DNA from: Pollenia angustigena
Taxonomy: Eukaryota > Arthropoda > Insecta > Diptera > Polleniidae
Length of the DNA: 64,000 bases
Reading direction: 5' to 3'
NCBI GenBank assembly: GCA_930367215.1
Contig: OV884059.1
Span: 237,273,803-237,337,802, forward strand
Shown: positions 33,241-45,231 of the stretch, one piece after another
Numbering within the stretch: the stretch's first letter is position 1
How the letters are laid out: every line of letters starts with the position of its first letter
Notes under the pieces: generated by a model
Seen by the model: the letters and a program-made list of their open reading frames with translations, nothing else
Databases searched by the model: none
Told to the model about the DNA's origin: nothing
Program-made: the position numbers and the translations under genes

Positions 33241-33775
33241 ATGCTAGGAACACAACTGGGACGAACGACGAATTTCGCCCTACACGACGAATTTTTTAGT
33301 AAAAATTCGCTGAGTAAATTCGTCGTATGAAACACAATAACGACGAATAACTAATTGAGAAAGTTGTTTACTGTTTCTGTAAAGAGAGAGAAATAGTGTG
33401 ACCATATGAAAAAAAATTTACTTAAAAAATACAAACATTAACAAAAACACAATTAAAAACTATTCTTGTAGTTATCTACTTTGTATATTTATTTTAAATT
33501 ATCGCATTTAAAAAAATAATTATTAAAGTAAAAAAGTAACTTTATATACTTAAATACTTGAAAACTAAAATCCAACATGGTCACCTGGTACTGATTTGTT
33601 CGTCGTTCGCCGGCGTATGAAATAGAAATAAATCTATTGCAAGGTCGCCGCGTGTGACGAATTTCGGCCGACGCCTTGATTGTGTGTATTTACATATACA
33701 CAAATATGTTTTATTTTTGTCGACGAATATTCGCGGCCAAAAATTCGTCGTTCGTCCCAGTTGTGTTCCTAGCAT
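33241..33775. mobile_element. 535-bp MITE with 34-bp perfect inverted ends, TA flanks
   Basis: It starts ATGCTAGGAACACAACTGGG and ends with the exact complement, continuing ACGAACGACGAAT on both sides. TA flanks both sides (33239-33240, 33776-33777), suggesting a Tc1/mariner-type origin, though a palindromic end could mimic this. The ends are rich in TTCGTCG motifs. Overlapping short frames are chance. Confidence 0.75.
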
Positions 33776-34555
33776 TACTCGTATGCACGGTTGCCAGATT
33801 TGGCGATTTTTCATTTTGACGGTTTTTTGGTTCAAAACTGGCCCAATGACGATTTATACCCTAAATAAGACGATTTTTTAAATTAAAATCTTTGTACTTA
33901 TATACAAAAGTTTTATTTTATACTATTTATTTACTTCTTAGATATTTGCGTTTATTTGATTGGCAGAAATATTCATATTTTTTGCGTTTAGACTACAAAA
34001 TAGGCTTTAAATAAGCGAAATGAATATTGTGGCGTTTATTTGCCTTATTGATCCCGTTTTAAATAGGATAGTTTATGAATTCAGACAACAGATTTTTTTT
34101 GAAACAGGATTTCTGGTGATATCTATCTCGGCTTCCGTTCACGTGACAACCAATTTTTGGGAATTAAAAATCAGCCTATTTAGGATACATTGCTATTAGT
34201 GAGAAAACGATCTTACGTTTGGCAAAAAAATAGAATTTTCATACTAAGAAAACACTCTTATTTAGGATGAAAACTTTTTATAACAAATTTAGTGACAATA
34301 AAAAATCGAGCAATGGGACTTATCCATATAAAGCTCCTCTCTAAAATTGCTTTAAAACAAACAAATCTCGAATTGTTTTTTAAATAATGTTCGTCATAAA
34401 GAGCTCTTATAAAAAGGTTTACCTCAAAACTATGTCTTTCTGGGTCCATGATTGCCTATGGTTCCCAGATAAGTTACACTCAAGAAAAATTGTCTGTATA
34501 TGTTGGATATCAATTGGTCGGGCCTGACTTTCTATTCTTATTTGATTCTTGTGTT
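33776..34555. other. no gene recognised
   Basis: A TTGCCAGATTTGGCGATTTTT segment near 33791 resembles the ends of the hAT-type element at 55904. The rest is AT-rich and unassigned. Confidence 0.35.
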
Positions 34556-34905
34556 TTTTTATACCCTCCACCCTTGATACTAAGTTTGTCATTCCGTGTG
34601 AAACTTTTTTATTATTCATCTCAGACCCCATAAAGTATATTCTGGCTCCTTGACTAATTCTAAATCGAATTAGCCACGTCAGCCTGTCTGTCCGTCTGTT
34701 GAAAACGCGCTCACTTTCGAAAAATTCAATGAAAACTCATGAACAAACTTGGTATCAAATTGCTTGTAGTTATCCTCAACAGTTTGGGATTAAAATCCAG
34801 CAAAATCGGTTCAGTAAGATCAGAGCTATGAATCAAACTGTGGAACCACCACCTTAAAAAAATTATAAATTTGTTACAAAAACTAACATAAATGGTAAAA
34901 AACTT
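34556..34905 (+). repeat. 5' part of a 153-bp-repeat family element
   Basis: TTTTATACCCTCCACC, then GTTTGTCATTCCGTGTGAAA, GTCTGTCCGTCTG, GCTTGTAGTTATCCTCA and AAAACTAACATAAATGGT in the same order as 41989 onward, ending before the tandem units. Confidence 0.75.
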
Positions 34906-35514
34906 TTTATTCGACGCGCACACAAGCAAGCACTGTTGGAGAAGATGAAGCAGAGCAAAGCGGCCGGCTGGCTTTGAGACACATTTTTTTGTTTGAATAA
35001 TTTTTGAACGAAGTCTTATTTATACACACAATGTTTTTCTTCATCACTCACTGTTGCTGCATCCTTTCCTTTGCTAATGAAGAAGAAATTTAACCACAAA
35101 CGGCGACAGGCCGACTCGATATGTTTTTCGTCATCGTTCTACTTTTGTATTTGATGTATTTAAGTGCAACTTTTTTTTACCTGTTATTGTTTTTGTTGTT
35201 TTTTTAATACAAACCTCGTCACGCTATTTTATCATATTTCCTATTGCTGTACTTTTTTAAAGCGTCCAAAAATAGACTGCATGTATTTTGCTTACGATCA
35301 AATAAAAAAATGCAAAAAAACGACAACATTAAAGTTTCAAAATTATGAAAACTTGAAACCAATAACGCGTATATTATATTTTTGAATAGTTGTCAACATT
35401 TTTGTTAGTTAAATAAAAATCAAACAAATATATTAATTGAATCAGTAAACAAATTTGTAGAAATTAAAAAAATTCTCAAACAGGCGTTTGCTTGAAAATA
35501 ATTCCCCAATAATT
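34906..35514. other. non-repeat AT-rich gap
   Basis: It separates the 5' and 3' parts of what may once have been a single repeat element. It holds a less AT-rich patch at about 34925-34980. No gene is seen. Confidence 0.35.
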
Positions 35515-35987
35515 TTTTGTCTGTAAGCCCCATATAAACTCTAGTCCCTGAAAACAGTTTAGTACAGTACATTTCGTGATTATCGTGCGATGAAACGTGT
35601 CTAAAACCGAAGCAGATATATATATATTACGGTAAAATTTCTTCCAAACTTAGCTTCATATGGCTAGAAAAAATGTCATGCAATTTTGTGGTTTACGGTC
35701 ATTAATTTTCCTTATATTTATTTAGCAGCCTACTGAAATTCAGTGTAAACGCTAAAACTAATTTCACCACTGTATTGAAATTTATTATTACGAATCATGA
35801 TATTTTACTAAGTCAATAATTTAATATAGGTCTAAAGCGCAACCACTTTTAATTCTGATGTTTGTTTTTATAAAGATAAATTAATACTAAATATATATCA
35901 CATAGATATCACTTCTGAAATATTTGAACTGTCGGTGTAGGGCATCAAATATTCGGCGCAGCCGAATATAGCACTGTAACTTGTTTC
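35515..35987 (+). repeat. 3' part of a 153-bp-repeat family element
   Basis: GTAAGCCCCATATAAACTCT and GAAAACAGTTTAGTA, ending GGCATCAAATATTCGGC and TAGCACTGTAACTTG, as in the intact copies. An internal segment also matches the target of the Penelope-like element. Confidence 0.65.
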
Positions 35988-36779
35988 TTTTTTTGCAAAA
36001 TAGTTTATCACTTGATATCTCAGAGAATTAATGCATACAAACAGATTTGAAATTATTCAGCTCAATATCCATTCACAAAACTTTGGGGTTTTCTCAACTA
36101 CATTTAATTGTTAAAAATCTTATTTCGAATTAATTATAATAGAATTGTTTGTAGTTATTGAACTCTAAAATTTAACTAGTTCTTTAAAAAGTAAAGGTTA
36201 AAAAATATTTATAATAAAGAAGCCAAAACATGTTCCCAGTTTTTTACTACCGTCGGCAATCAATTAATGCTCTGACGTAAAAACTATTCTAATGATCTTA
36301 AGAATACATAAAAACATGTTTAAATAATTTAATTTAGAATTCACTATTTAAAATATGTAAATTCCTACAGCATGTGAAAAATCATAAAATCTTATTGCAA
36401 AAATTTACGATACGATTTGGCACTCTAAGTTTCTTCTTTATGATATTTTCTTGTTTGTTAATTAAAGTTTGAAAATAGTTTTATAAAGATAATGAGAAAC
36501 ACGCATTCATGTCCAAAACTACAAAAAAAGTAAGAAAAAAGTTATAAATAAAAAGTAAAAATTATAATTTTTGTTAATTGTTTTTTTTTTTTTTTTTGCA
36601 AAAAATCTTCAAGGTTAAACGCAATATGCATTAAATATGTTTTAAGTCTTTGCACAAATCACGGATTTAATTTTAGAAATTTGTGAAATAGTAAAAATAA
36701 ACAAACACTGATACGCGCTAAAGTACAAATACTCAAAGACCTCAACTGATAAGAGCTCGTACGTAATTCCATTCAAAAT

Positions 36780-36966
36780 TGAATTTAAACATCTGGTAAA
36801 CAGAGTGAAACGCCCTACAGACAATATCCTAAGAATAGAGATTAGAAAATCGACTTTAGATTTATGCAAACACTGATATCGAATTTTTGTGTTTTGCGAA
36901 ACGGATGAGTTAAATCACGTTGTAGATTGCCCAAGATTCTTTTATGATTGTTGCAACAAGGTATAT
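36780..36966 (+). pseudogene. LINE ORF2 C-terminal zinc-knuckle remnant
   Basis: Plus-strand translation reads FKHLVNRVKRPTDNILRIE, a stop, then FCETDELNHVVDCPRFFYDC. The cysteine/histidine spacing matches the tail of non-LTR ORF2 proteins. It is interrupted at 36967 by the next element and continues briefly after 38204. Confidence 0.5.
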
Positions 36967-38204
36967 GGGTAATTCCATGTCAAAACGACCAAGAGTGGGA
37001 CACGATCCCTTCCGATTTTAATGAAATTTGGTGAGAAGGTTCCTTTTTTCTTATAAGGAACATATATGAACAAAAAAAAATTTTAAAATTTGTTTTTCGA
37101 AAGTTATGTCATATTAAAAATGTCATCACTTCGCAGAATTAGCCGAATGTGTTAGGCTTATTTATTCAATATCTCAAAAACTACTTGACATACGAAGATG
37201 ATTTTAGTGTCATTTTAAAGAGAATACTTGGGGCTACCATATATTATAGTCACTACGCTTATAGTCACATTAGCTATATAGTCCATTTTATCTGTTTATT
37301 TTGCCACTGTTAGTTAATTTACTATAAAGTATTAACGTTATAGGCTATTTAGCGATATAACTATAAATAATAAAGTGGGGCAGGGACCAAATTAAAGAAT
37401 TTTATTTAGCCGCAATATTTGTATGTTACAGCGCGTAGGATGCTCCTAGATGGGTCAAATGTATGACTAACCCCACTTTATTTTTTATTGCCGAAGTTCG
37501 GGTTTTTTAGTTATTTCAATAAACTAAACCGGTTTTGAGTTACGCGAATATATGCTGTGCAACCTCTTAAATTTTCGGAATAAAGGTATATCTTGAAGAC
37601 AAGAGCTTACCTAAAAAACGGTTAGCACCACTGGATTCAGCGTCCCCAATTAGGGTAAAATGCCAGGGGTCGCGGCTAGTCTGTTTTTTGCAACTTGCAC
37701 AGTGTACTTATTGCTCAAAATTACAATATTAAAATTCTATTTCAATATTATTTTTTTAAAGGTTGCGAAAGGAAAAATATCATATCTTAAAAAAACACCT
37801 CCTTCAAAGTTTCAGGATTTTTAAAGAACAGTTTGAGGTATTATATAAAAAAAATCAGCCAAATAAAAAAATAGGTTTTTGACTTAGTCCGTTTTTAAAT
37901 TTAACATTTTGCAGATGTTACATTTTTCAAAAAGTATTTCCCAAGTATTCTCTTTAAAATGACATTAAAATCATCTTCGTATGTCAAGTAGTTTTCGAGA
38001 TATTGAAGAAATAAGCTCAACACATTCGGCTAATTCGGCGAAATTATGACATTTTGAATATGACATAACTTTCGAAAAAAAAATTTTAAATTTTTTTTCG
38101 TTCATATATGTTCCTTATAAGATAAAAGCAACCTTCTCACCAAATTTCATTAAAATCGGAAGGGGTCGTGTCCCACTCTTGGTCGTTTTGACATGGAATT
38201 ACCC
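36967..38204. mobile_element. 1.24-kb element with 265-bp terminal inverted repeats
   Basis: Arms 36967-37232 and 37940-38204 are reverse complements with few differences. They begin GGGTAATTCCATGTCAAAAC at the outside and end AGAATACTTGGG at the inside. Flanks read GTATAT and ATATG, so the TSD is ATAT or a subset. The 700-base interior has no ORF. Superfamily unknown. Confidence 0.85.
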
Positions 38205-38521
38205 ATATGTTTTAACGATTTTAACCCCTTATCAATAACATTAACGGAGCAGAATATTGCTGTTTGACAGCAAGCCTATTATTGTTTGCGCCAAAAACAT
38301 ACATAGTTGTCGCATATGTTCAAAGCGGATTAGTAAGGTTCAATTGTAATTGCAAATATTTAAGACTTCATATTCGAGAAAAGTTTTTCTCTGGTAATTT
38401 TTGCAATGGAAAACTAAATGTTTTGTATCATCTTTTGTCTTAAACGAAATTTTTACACACAAATTGTATTTTCCGCGACCTTGAAAATGTCCTCATAGTT
38501 TAATGATTTGGGTGACCCGGT

Positions 38522-38588
38522 AGACTCGTTAATAGTGAGCTAGTATATCAGTGCGTGGTTTGCGGATTCAATTCCCGCCCGAGAGTCT
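38522..38588 (+). repeat. second tRNA-like sequence
   Basis: AGACTC at the start pairs with GAGTCT at the end, and a T-arm-like GCGG-ATTCAATTC-CCGC precedes the 3' strand. Length is 67. The anticodon and D arms are not convincing, so this is a tRNA-like relic or SINE head. Confidence 0.35.
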
Positions 38589-39262
38589 GTCCTGCTTCAC
38601 TAGAACTTGCTGCAGGTCTAAGTTACTATAGCTAGGATAATTAAGTTAGAATAAATATAATTTATACTTGTATTTGCAACTGTTAATATAATTAAAATAA
38701 AGTTTTTCGATTTCTAAAAATGTTAAAGATTTCGAAATATTTTGAATCTTTGTTAGCTGGTAAATAATTGAGTTATTCACAAGGTGTGCTATAATGTAAC
38801 ATTGTCATAATGTTCTTACATTCTACAATGGCTTAAAGATATTGTTGTTGCTTTGTAAACAAAAAGTGTCTTAAATAAATAGAATTTTGCTTGCTATGTT
38901 TATTGTGGTGTCGTAATTAATCCGAAGAGACCTGCGCTGAACGACCCAGCCGCATAAGTTTTTGTAAGCCGTCGCCGTTGATGGCAAAATTTTATCCGGC
39001 TAACATCCGAATTTTAACTGCGGCTTGCAATTTTTGCAACAAAACACTTGCGGCGTCAAATTAGATCGGCTTAGGACTCTGCTGTTTGGTTAACAAACAA
39101 AATAAAATTTATTTCTGATCTGCGTCTGAAAAATAGTCAGGTAAGATCTAATTTAATTTATTAATTCATGGATTAGAATTAAAAAGTATATTTATTTTTC
39201 GTAAATATTTATTTTATATATTTGTTTTAAATCAACTGATTTAAATTCAAAATAGCACACTG
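38589..39262. other. no gene recognised
   Basis: A G/C-richer patch at about 38925-39075 (GACCCAGCCGCATAAG, GTAAGCCGTCGCCG) is embedded in AT-rich DNA. It shows no open frame or repeat partner in this window. Confidence 0.35.
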
Positions 39263-39372
39263 AATTATAAGGGGTCGTTCACCACAGTCGTATTTTTTCA
39301 TGTTATTATTTTAAGACAATTATAAGGGGTCGTTCACAACAGTCGTATTTTTTCATGTTATTATTTTAAGAC
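39263..39372. repeat. 55-bp tandem duplication
   Basis: The unit AATTATAAGGGGTCGTTCAC... to TTTTAAGAC occurs twice in tandem; GGGGTCG starts at 39271 and 39326. The copies differ by one or two bases, so the duplication is young. Confidence 0.85.
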
Positions 39373-39769
39373 ACATGACTTTATGACACCTTGTGAATCC
39401 CTCAAATGTAAAGTAATTGCTAAGACACGTTTATTCTTAGTTTTTACCGATTACTACACAGAAAAAATTAATTTTAATTTTTTAATACGAAAGTCGCATG
39501 TTTGAAAAAAAAAAAAATTTTTTAATTTTCTGCGATGACGATTTTTGCGGTATTGATAAAAAAGGTTGTAGGTATAGCTATTGAATTTTAAGTCAATAAC
39601 CAAGTTTGTTGAGTCAATAAAAAAAGTAGTTGCCCTAAATGATTTTTTTCAACAAAATATTTACGTGATTTGTTACAAAAATTGTTGAAATTGATGAATA
39701 AATCAAACAAAATGCTTATCGAATCTTTATTTATTTCTTGATTAATTATGATGTAAAACTAAAATGTAT

Positions 39770-39908
39770 TGTGGGGGGAATAAGCTAGTTCCTATGCGCT
39801 TGTCGCTGGTTGCATAGGCCAGATCATCAGGAAACCTTTTTTCAAAGATTTGGAAAAAACTAAAGATATTATACAAAAAAAAAAACTGTAAAGCGAATGA
39901 GAATTACA
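39770..39908 (-). repeat. 200-bp dispersed repeat, copy 3, partial
   Basis: Minus strand of the family at 23595 and 29220: CTGATGA at 39830-39824 and CTGG/CCAG stem, but the GAAA core is GACA, which should abolish ribozyme activity. Confidence 0.65.
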
Positions 39909-41988
39909 AATGGAAAAGAGTTGTAAAAATACTGTATGTACTTTGATTAAAATATTTTTTTATTGAATATGAAGAAATATTTAATTATTTCATTATTAAA
40001 TATGTTTTATTGAGTGCTATATTGCAAAGTGTAATTTTGATAAATTTTTTCGTTGAATCAAATAAAAACTTTGTTGGCCTTAAATTTTATGTTTAACAAA
40101 CTGTGTTGTTAAAAATTTTCTTGAAATGTTTTTTTCTGTTTTAATTGATTAACATTACAAAAAAATTCCAGATTATTTAGATTTTCAAAGAAACGTGAAG
40201 ATTAATAATAACACTGGTCGGCAAAAACCAAAAAAAAAAAAAAAATTCAGGAGCAAGAATTTTGTTATATGATTTTAATTTACTTAATCGTGCTGAATCC
40301 AAATCCGCTTTCAGTTGTTTTCTATTACGTCAAATTTTTTATGGGCGGGAGTAATAATTTTCCCGAAATTAGACGAAATATCCATCTGTCTCAACTCGTC
40401 GTCGTTCCGGCCAATTGGGCATTTCTGAAGATGAATACGTACAAAATCCAAATTATGCAACTACTTGTAGGTCTAATTTTGGCCACCCCGTAGCTAAAGC
40501 CTTTTTAAGTTTACTAGTTTCAAAGGTTTCTGTGCCTTTGTTCAACATATTTTTGCTATTCTATAACCGAACCTCAAACACATTTAACTGAGCTGTAGCG
40601 TACCCAAACAAGATCCATTTGTATTTTAAGCTCAGACTAATTCAATAAATTTATTGTCAACATTCCCATTTATAAACCGGGTATGCTTTCGTGTTTGTCC
40701 AAGGCCACGTTGAACAAATAATTCGGCAACTCATCGTCATCACAAGTGTTGCATCATTAAGTAGAAAATTTACAAAAAAAAAAAAAAAACATTTTTATTT
40801 TTAAATTAAATACTTCACTGTCAGCTTTAGTTGAATTAGAAATTCTGTTTGATTTTTATTTATTTTTTGCTTTTTGCATTTTACTAATTTATAATAATTT
40901 GCATTAATAGACAGGTTTTATTTCGATTTCTAAATGGTTTTTAAGTGTATAACAATTGATATCCGTGAAATTTGTACAAAAATGAACAAAGGAATTATAA
41001 AAAAGTTAAGAATGAGCAAATTAAAAAAAAACTCTAATGATGTTAAACAAGTTCTATATTTTCGAATTGTACACAGGTTTAATTAACTGCACGATAATTT
41101 TAATACTTTAAATAACAATTTTTGAAAGGAATATTCCCAAATGGATGGGGCCTCCGTAAAAAGTGAGTGAAATATTTGAACAATCAACAAAATATTGAAG
41201 TATGCGCATATTTAAAGTAAAATAATTGTTTTGATGTTTTTAAATGTATTTAATAATGTTTAAATAATTTAAAATTGGATTTGTTTTAAGAACATGCTTT
41301 GACAAAAATTCAAAACAATTTGTCATCATGAAATTTTGACATTATTTCACCTAGTTTTTACTGAGTCGAACTGAACAAATTTTTATCGCACAGGGTAAAA
41401 GTGAGCCATTAAATAGATTACAAAATATAATAGATATCCTGTAAGTTTTAGTGCGAACCTAATGAGTTTGAGCATGGCTTTCATTTTGTATCCGCATCAG
41501 TTCGAGGTATCTGTTCAAGTTGCCCACAATTATTGGCTATTATACTAAAGCGGCCCATATATTGCAATATTATTGTATATGATATCCGCCATATTATTTC
41601 CATTTTGTCATATATTATGCAATAAGTCGCATAATAGTTTCCTTCATTCAATAAAATGATGAACATAACCTAAAGAAATAACATAAACAGCATTGTACAA
41701 TGTTGCCAACACATTTCACTCTCTTTCACATTTCACAGTCTTTTGATTGTTGCCACTATATTGTGTCACCTTCGAATATCACATACACATTGCCGATATT
41801 ATTGTAAGATGCGTAAAATTGAACAACTTAATTGCTTAACGGTTATCACGATGGTAATTATGCAAATTTGCAATTTGTAAACACAAAAAACTTCTGGCAG
41901 CACTGTAAAAGATCTGCATTTGTTTAGAATTATACACAAGCATAATAAAATAAATTTTTTCTTTTTAAATTATTTAAATTTAACTCTC
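39909..41988. other. no gene recognised
   Basis: Mostly AT-rich. A 74-residue plus-strand frame at 40269-40493 sits in a less AT-rich patch (40290-40490) but shows no known domain and no splice context, so it is not called. Confidence 0.4.
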
Positions 41989-43427
41989 TTTTTATACCCT
42001 CCACCACAATTAGTTGTGAAGAGGGTATATTCAGTTTGTCATTCCGTGTGAAACTTTTTTACTATTCAGCTCAGACCCTATAAAGTATATATATTCTGGG
42101 TCCTTGAGTAATTTTAAGTCGATTTAGCCATGTCCGTCTGTCTGTCCGTCTCTCCGTCTGTCCGTCTGTCCGTCTGTTGAAAACACGCTCACTTTCGAAA
42201 AACTCAAAAGAAATCAACAAACTTGGTGTCAAATTGCTTGTAGTTATCCTAAGCAGTTTGGGATTGAAATTCAGCAAAATCGGTTCAATAGGATCTGAGC
42301 TATTAATCAAAATGTAAAACCACCACCTAAAAAAAATTGATAATTTTGTTACAAAAACTAACATAAATGGTGGAAAAATGCACAGAATGATATAAGATTT
42401 CGCAACAATTCGTTTTATTCAACTGGAAATCACGCTGTGAAATTTCGTGAAGATCCGTCAATAATTTACCCTAGGCCCCATATAAGCCCTACTCCCGGAA
42501 AACAGTATATTAAGCCTAAAACCCTAACTAACAATGCCATCATTACAAATTTTGGCAAGTCACAGTTACATAGGACTAGAAATTAAACTGTTAAGTTTCG
42601 TGAAGATCGGTCCATAATTTACCATAGGCCCCATATAAAACCTACTTCCGGAAAACAACTTAGTACGCCTAAAAACGTAAAAAATAATGCTATCATAACA
42701 AAATTTGGTACACCAAAGTTTTATAGAACTAAAAATAAATCTTTGAAATTTCGTGAAGATCGGTTCATAATTTACCATAGGCCCCATATAAACTTTACTC
42801 CCTGAAAACAACTTAGTACGCCTTAAAACGTAAAAAGTAACGCTAGCGTAACAAAATTTGGTACGTTACATTTTTTTAGGACTAGAAATAACACTGTGAA
42901 ATTTCGTGACGATCGGTCCATAATTTACCTTAGGGCCCATATAAACTCTTCTACCGGAAAACAGTTTAGTACGCCTAAAACCGTAAAAAATAATGCAATT
43001 ATAACAAATTTTGGCTCGTCACAGTTTAAAAGGACTATAAATGATACTGTGAAATTTCGTGAAGATCGGTACATAATTTACCCTAGGCCCCATAGAAACC
43101 CTACTCCCGGAAACCGGTTTAGTACGCCTAAAACCATAATTAATAATGCTATCATAACAGAAATTGGTACGTCACAGTTTTTAAGGAAGAAATAACACTG
43201 TGAAATTTCGTGAAGATCGGTACATAATTTACACTAGGCCCCATAGAAACCCAACTATCGGAAAACAGTTTAGTACACCTAAAACCATAATTAATAACAA
43301 CTCGTCACAGTATAAGATAATAATAACAAATAGACATCATACAGATATTACTCCTTAAACATTCGAACTGTCGGTGGAGGGTATCAAAGATTCGGCACAG
43401 CCAAATATAGCACTCTAACTTGTTTTT
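41989..43427 (+). mobile_element. intact 1.4-kb element with six 153-bp tandem units (copy A)
   Basis: The 5' end TTTTTATACCCTCCACC forms a hairpin with GAGGGTATA across CACAA/TTGTG. A GTCCGTCTG microsatellite follows, then six units beginning CTGTGAAATTTCGTGAAGAT near 42435, 42588, 42741, 42893, 43047 and 43198. The 3' end has GGTGGAGGGTATC, a GGC-ACA-GCC hairpin and ACTCTAACTTGTTTT. Non-coding: the two frames in the units are by-products of the repeats. Central tandem units, subterminal inverted repeat and 3' hairpin fit DINE-1/Helentron-like elements, but no Rep/helicase partner is present. Confidence 0.7.
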
Positions 43428-45011
43428 ATTAAAAACCATGAAAATGCTCAATTTATAAGTTTCATTATATTGTTTACATTTGTTTGCAACTATTGGCTAG
43501 TTCACCCTATTATACTTTGTATTAATACATGACAAAAACTCAAGTATTGTGACAAAGTGTGATAGTGAGAATGCAATGTGTCACGAAAATTATAAGTATT
43601 ATGAAAAAGTTTGACATCACATACGACTTCATCGTTTTTTGAAAAATTTCAAAACAATAGTACTTTTCATTGGATCAGGGTTGCATTTTATTTCCTATGT
43701 GAGTGTTAATACTTTGTGTGATGGTGTGAACACAAACTGTCGTGTTAAATTAGATTTTTTGACAGTCGCAACAAAACTCATTAGATTTCTATCTAACACT
43801 GTATTTTGGAATACGTAAGTCTTGTGAGATAGTGAAAACTAGCCTTAAGCAAATATGCACTAATAATTTTGCCCCTGGCTCTTTTGGTACAAACGCAGTA
43901 AAATAGGGCAAATTGGAAATACGTACATTTTGTTGTTGTGTTGTGCAAATGTGGGTATTTCCACTACCCATTGTGATTTCCCCTTATTTTATACTATAAA
44001 TTGGTTTACTGGTGCAGATTTAATTAATCTTTTAATGCATATTAAAATTTTTTAATTGAAATCAATTTCTATTTTTTTCTGTATAAGATATCCTTGTTAT
44101 TTGACACAAATCTCGATGGAGAATTGACGTAAATTATTTATCTTCTCCTTGTACAATGTGTTGAGAAATGCATAAACTTTGCGATGTAGCAGCGGTAAAA
44201 CATTAATAGTAATTTTTTCCTGGCGGTTCTAATAGGCCCTGAGGTGTTGTTATGTAAGAACTCTATAGGGATCACAAGAAAACAATGTATAAATGGAGGG
44301 GTAAAAATTATTTTTCCCGTGCAAAATTATTCGAACAATATCATGTTTACGAAATAAGATTTTTATCGCATTTTGCATCACCATGCATCACAAAGGAATC
44401 GCTTTAAGGACCCAAGTGAGCCGTCCCCTTGTCGGCTGCCCGTTGAAAACCATATTGCTGACGTCCTTAGCGACTTAATATGAACGCTCTGGGGGAAACT
44501 TGTGTCAATTGTTCTCAAAGAACTTATCCCGTGACCATTCAATACAATATTATGATAAAAAAGAACGAATTGTAATAGATGAAACCAAGACTTGTTCAAG
44601 CGTGAATCTATTCACGATGATTTCCCAGAGTTAAAAATATTTGCTGACAATTCCTTTTATTTAGAAAAATTGATCTTTAAATATGCAAAATAATTGAAGT
44701 ACGTGCCAATGGACATCACATCTGACTGCAAGTGCAAAAGTCAAGGAAATTTATTCTAGTTTCAATTTTTTTTACTAACACGTAAAGGCCACGTGGATTT
44801 GTTGTTATTCCAGTTAATTTTATGAATCATTCGTACAAAAATGCGAGTATGTACATGGAATTAAGTGGTAAACCAAAAGGGACAAACACAATGTTTATGT
44901 TGTCCACATTTTTTTTCTTCGTTTCTTTTGCATTTTTTTTTTCTTCTTTATTTTTTGTGATCGAAAAGGCGATACAAATGTTGCAACATTTTTTACTGAA
45001 GATGTTTTTAC
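43428..45011. other. no gene recognised
   Basis: AT-rich. Poly(T) lies near 44908-44960. A minus-strand frame at 44599-44378 has no recognised domain. Nothing else supported. Confidence 0.4.
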
Positions 45012-45231
45012 TAGTGTTGTTACGAATATAAATTTTTAATATTCGCGAATACGAATCGCTGCGCCAATATTTGCCGAATACGAATATTGAATCTGAAGTT
45101 TAGAAAAAATTTCCTGTTTTCGTCGATTTCAGTTGGGGAAAAAACTGCCACACAATGGCATTCCAATAACTGAATTATCATGAAATTATCATCTTTGCAC
45201 CTCCACTTCTGAACATTTTAAATCTTATGAC

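Noticed and set aside
36967..38204. Possible CRISPR-like or satellite array
   Set aside because: The repetition is a single pair of long inverted arms, not regular direct repeats with spacers, and the genome is that of an insect.
40269..40493. 74-residue frame as a small gene
   Set aside because: No start context, domain, splice partner or repeat match supports it.
42566..43195. 81- and 99-residue frames in the tandem-unit element, conserved at 57701-58330
   Set aside because: They are repeated because the DNA element is repeated. The same motif recurs in each 153-bp unit and no known domain appears.
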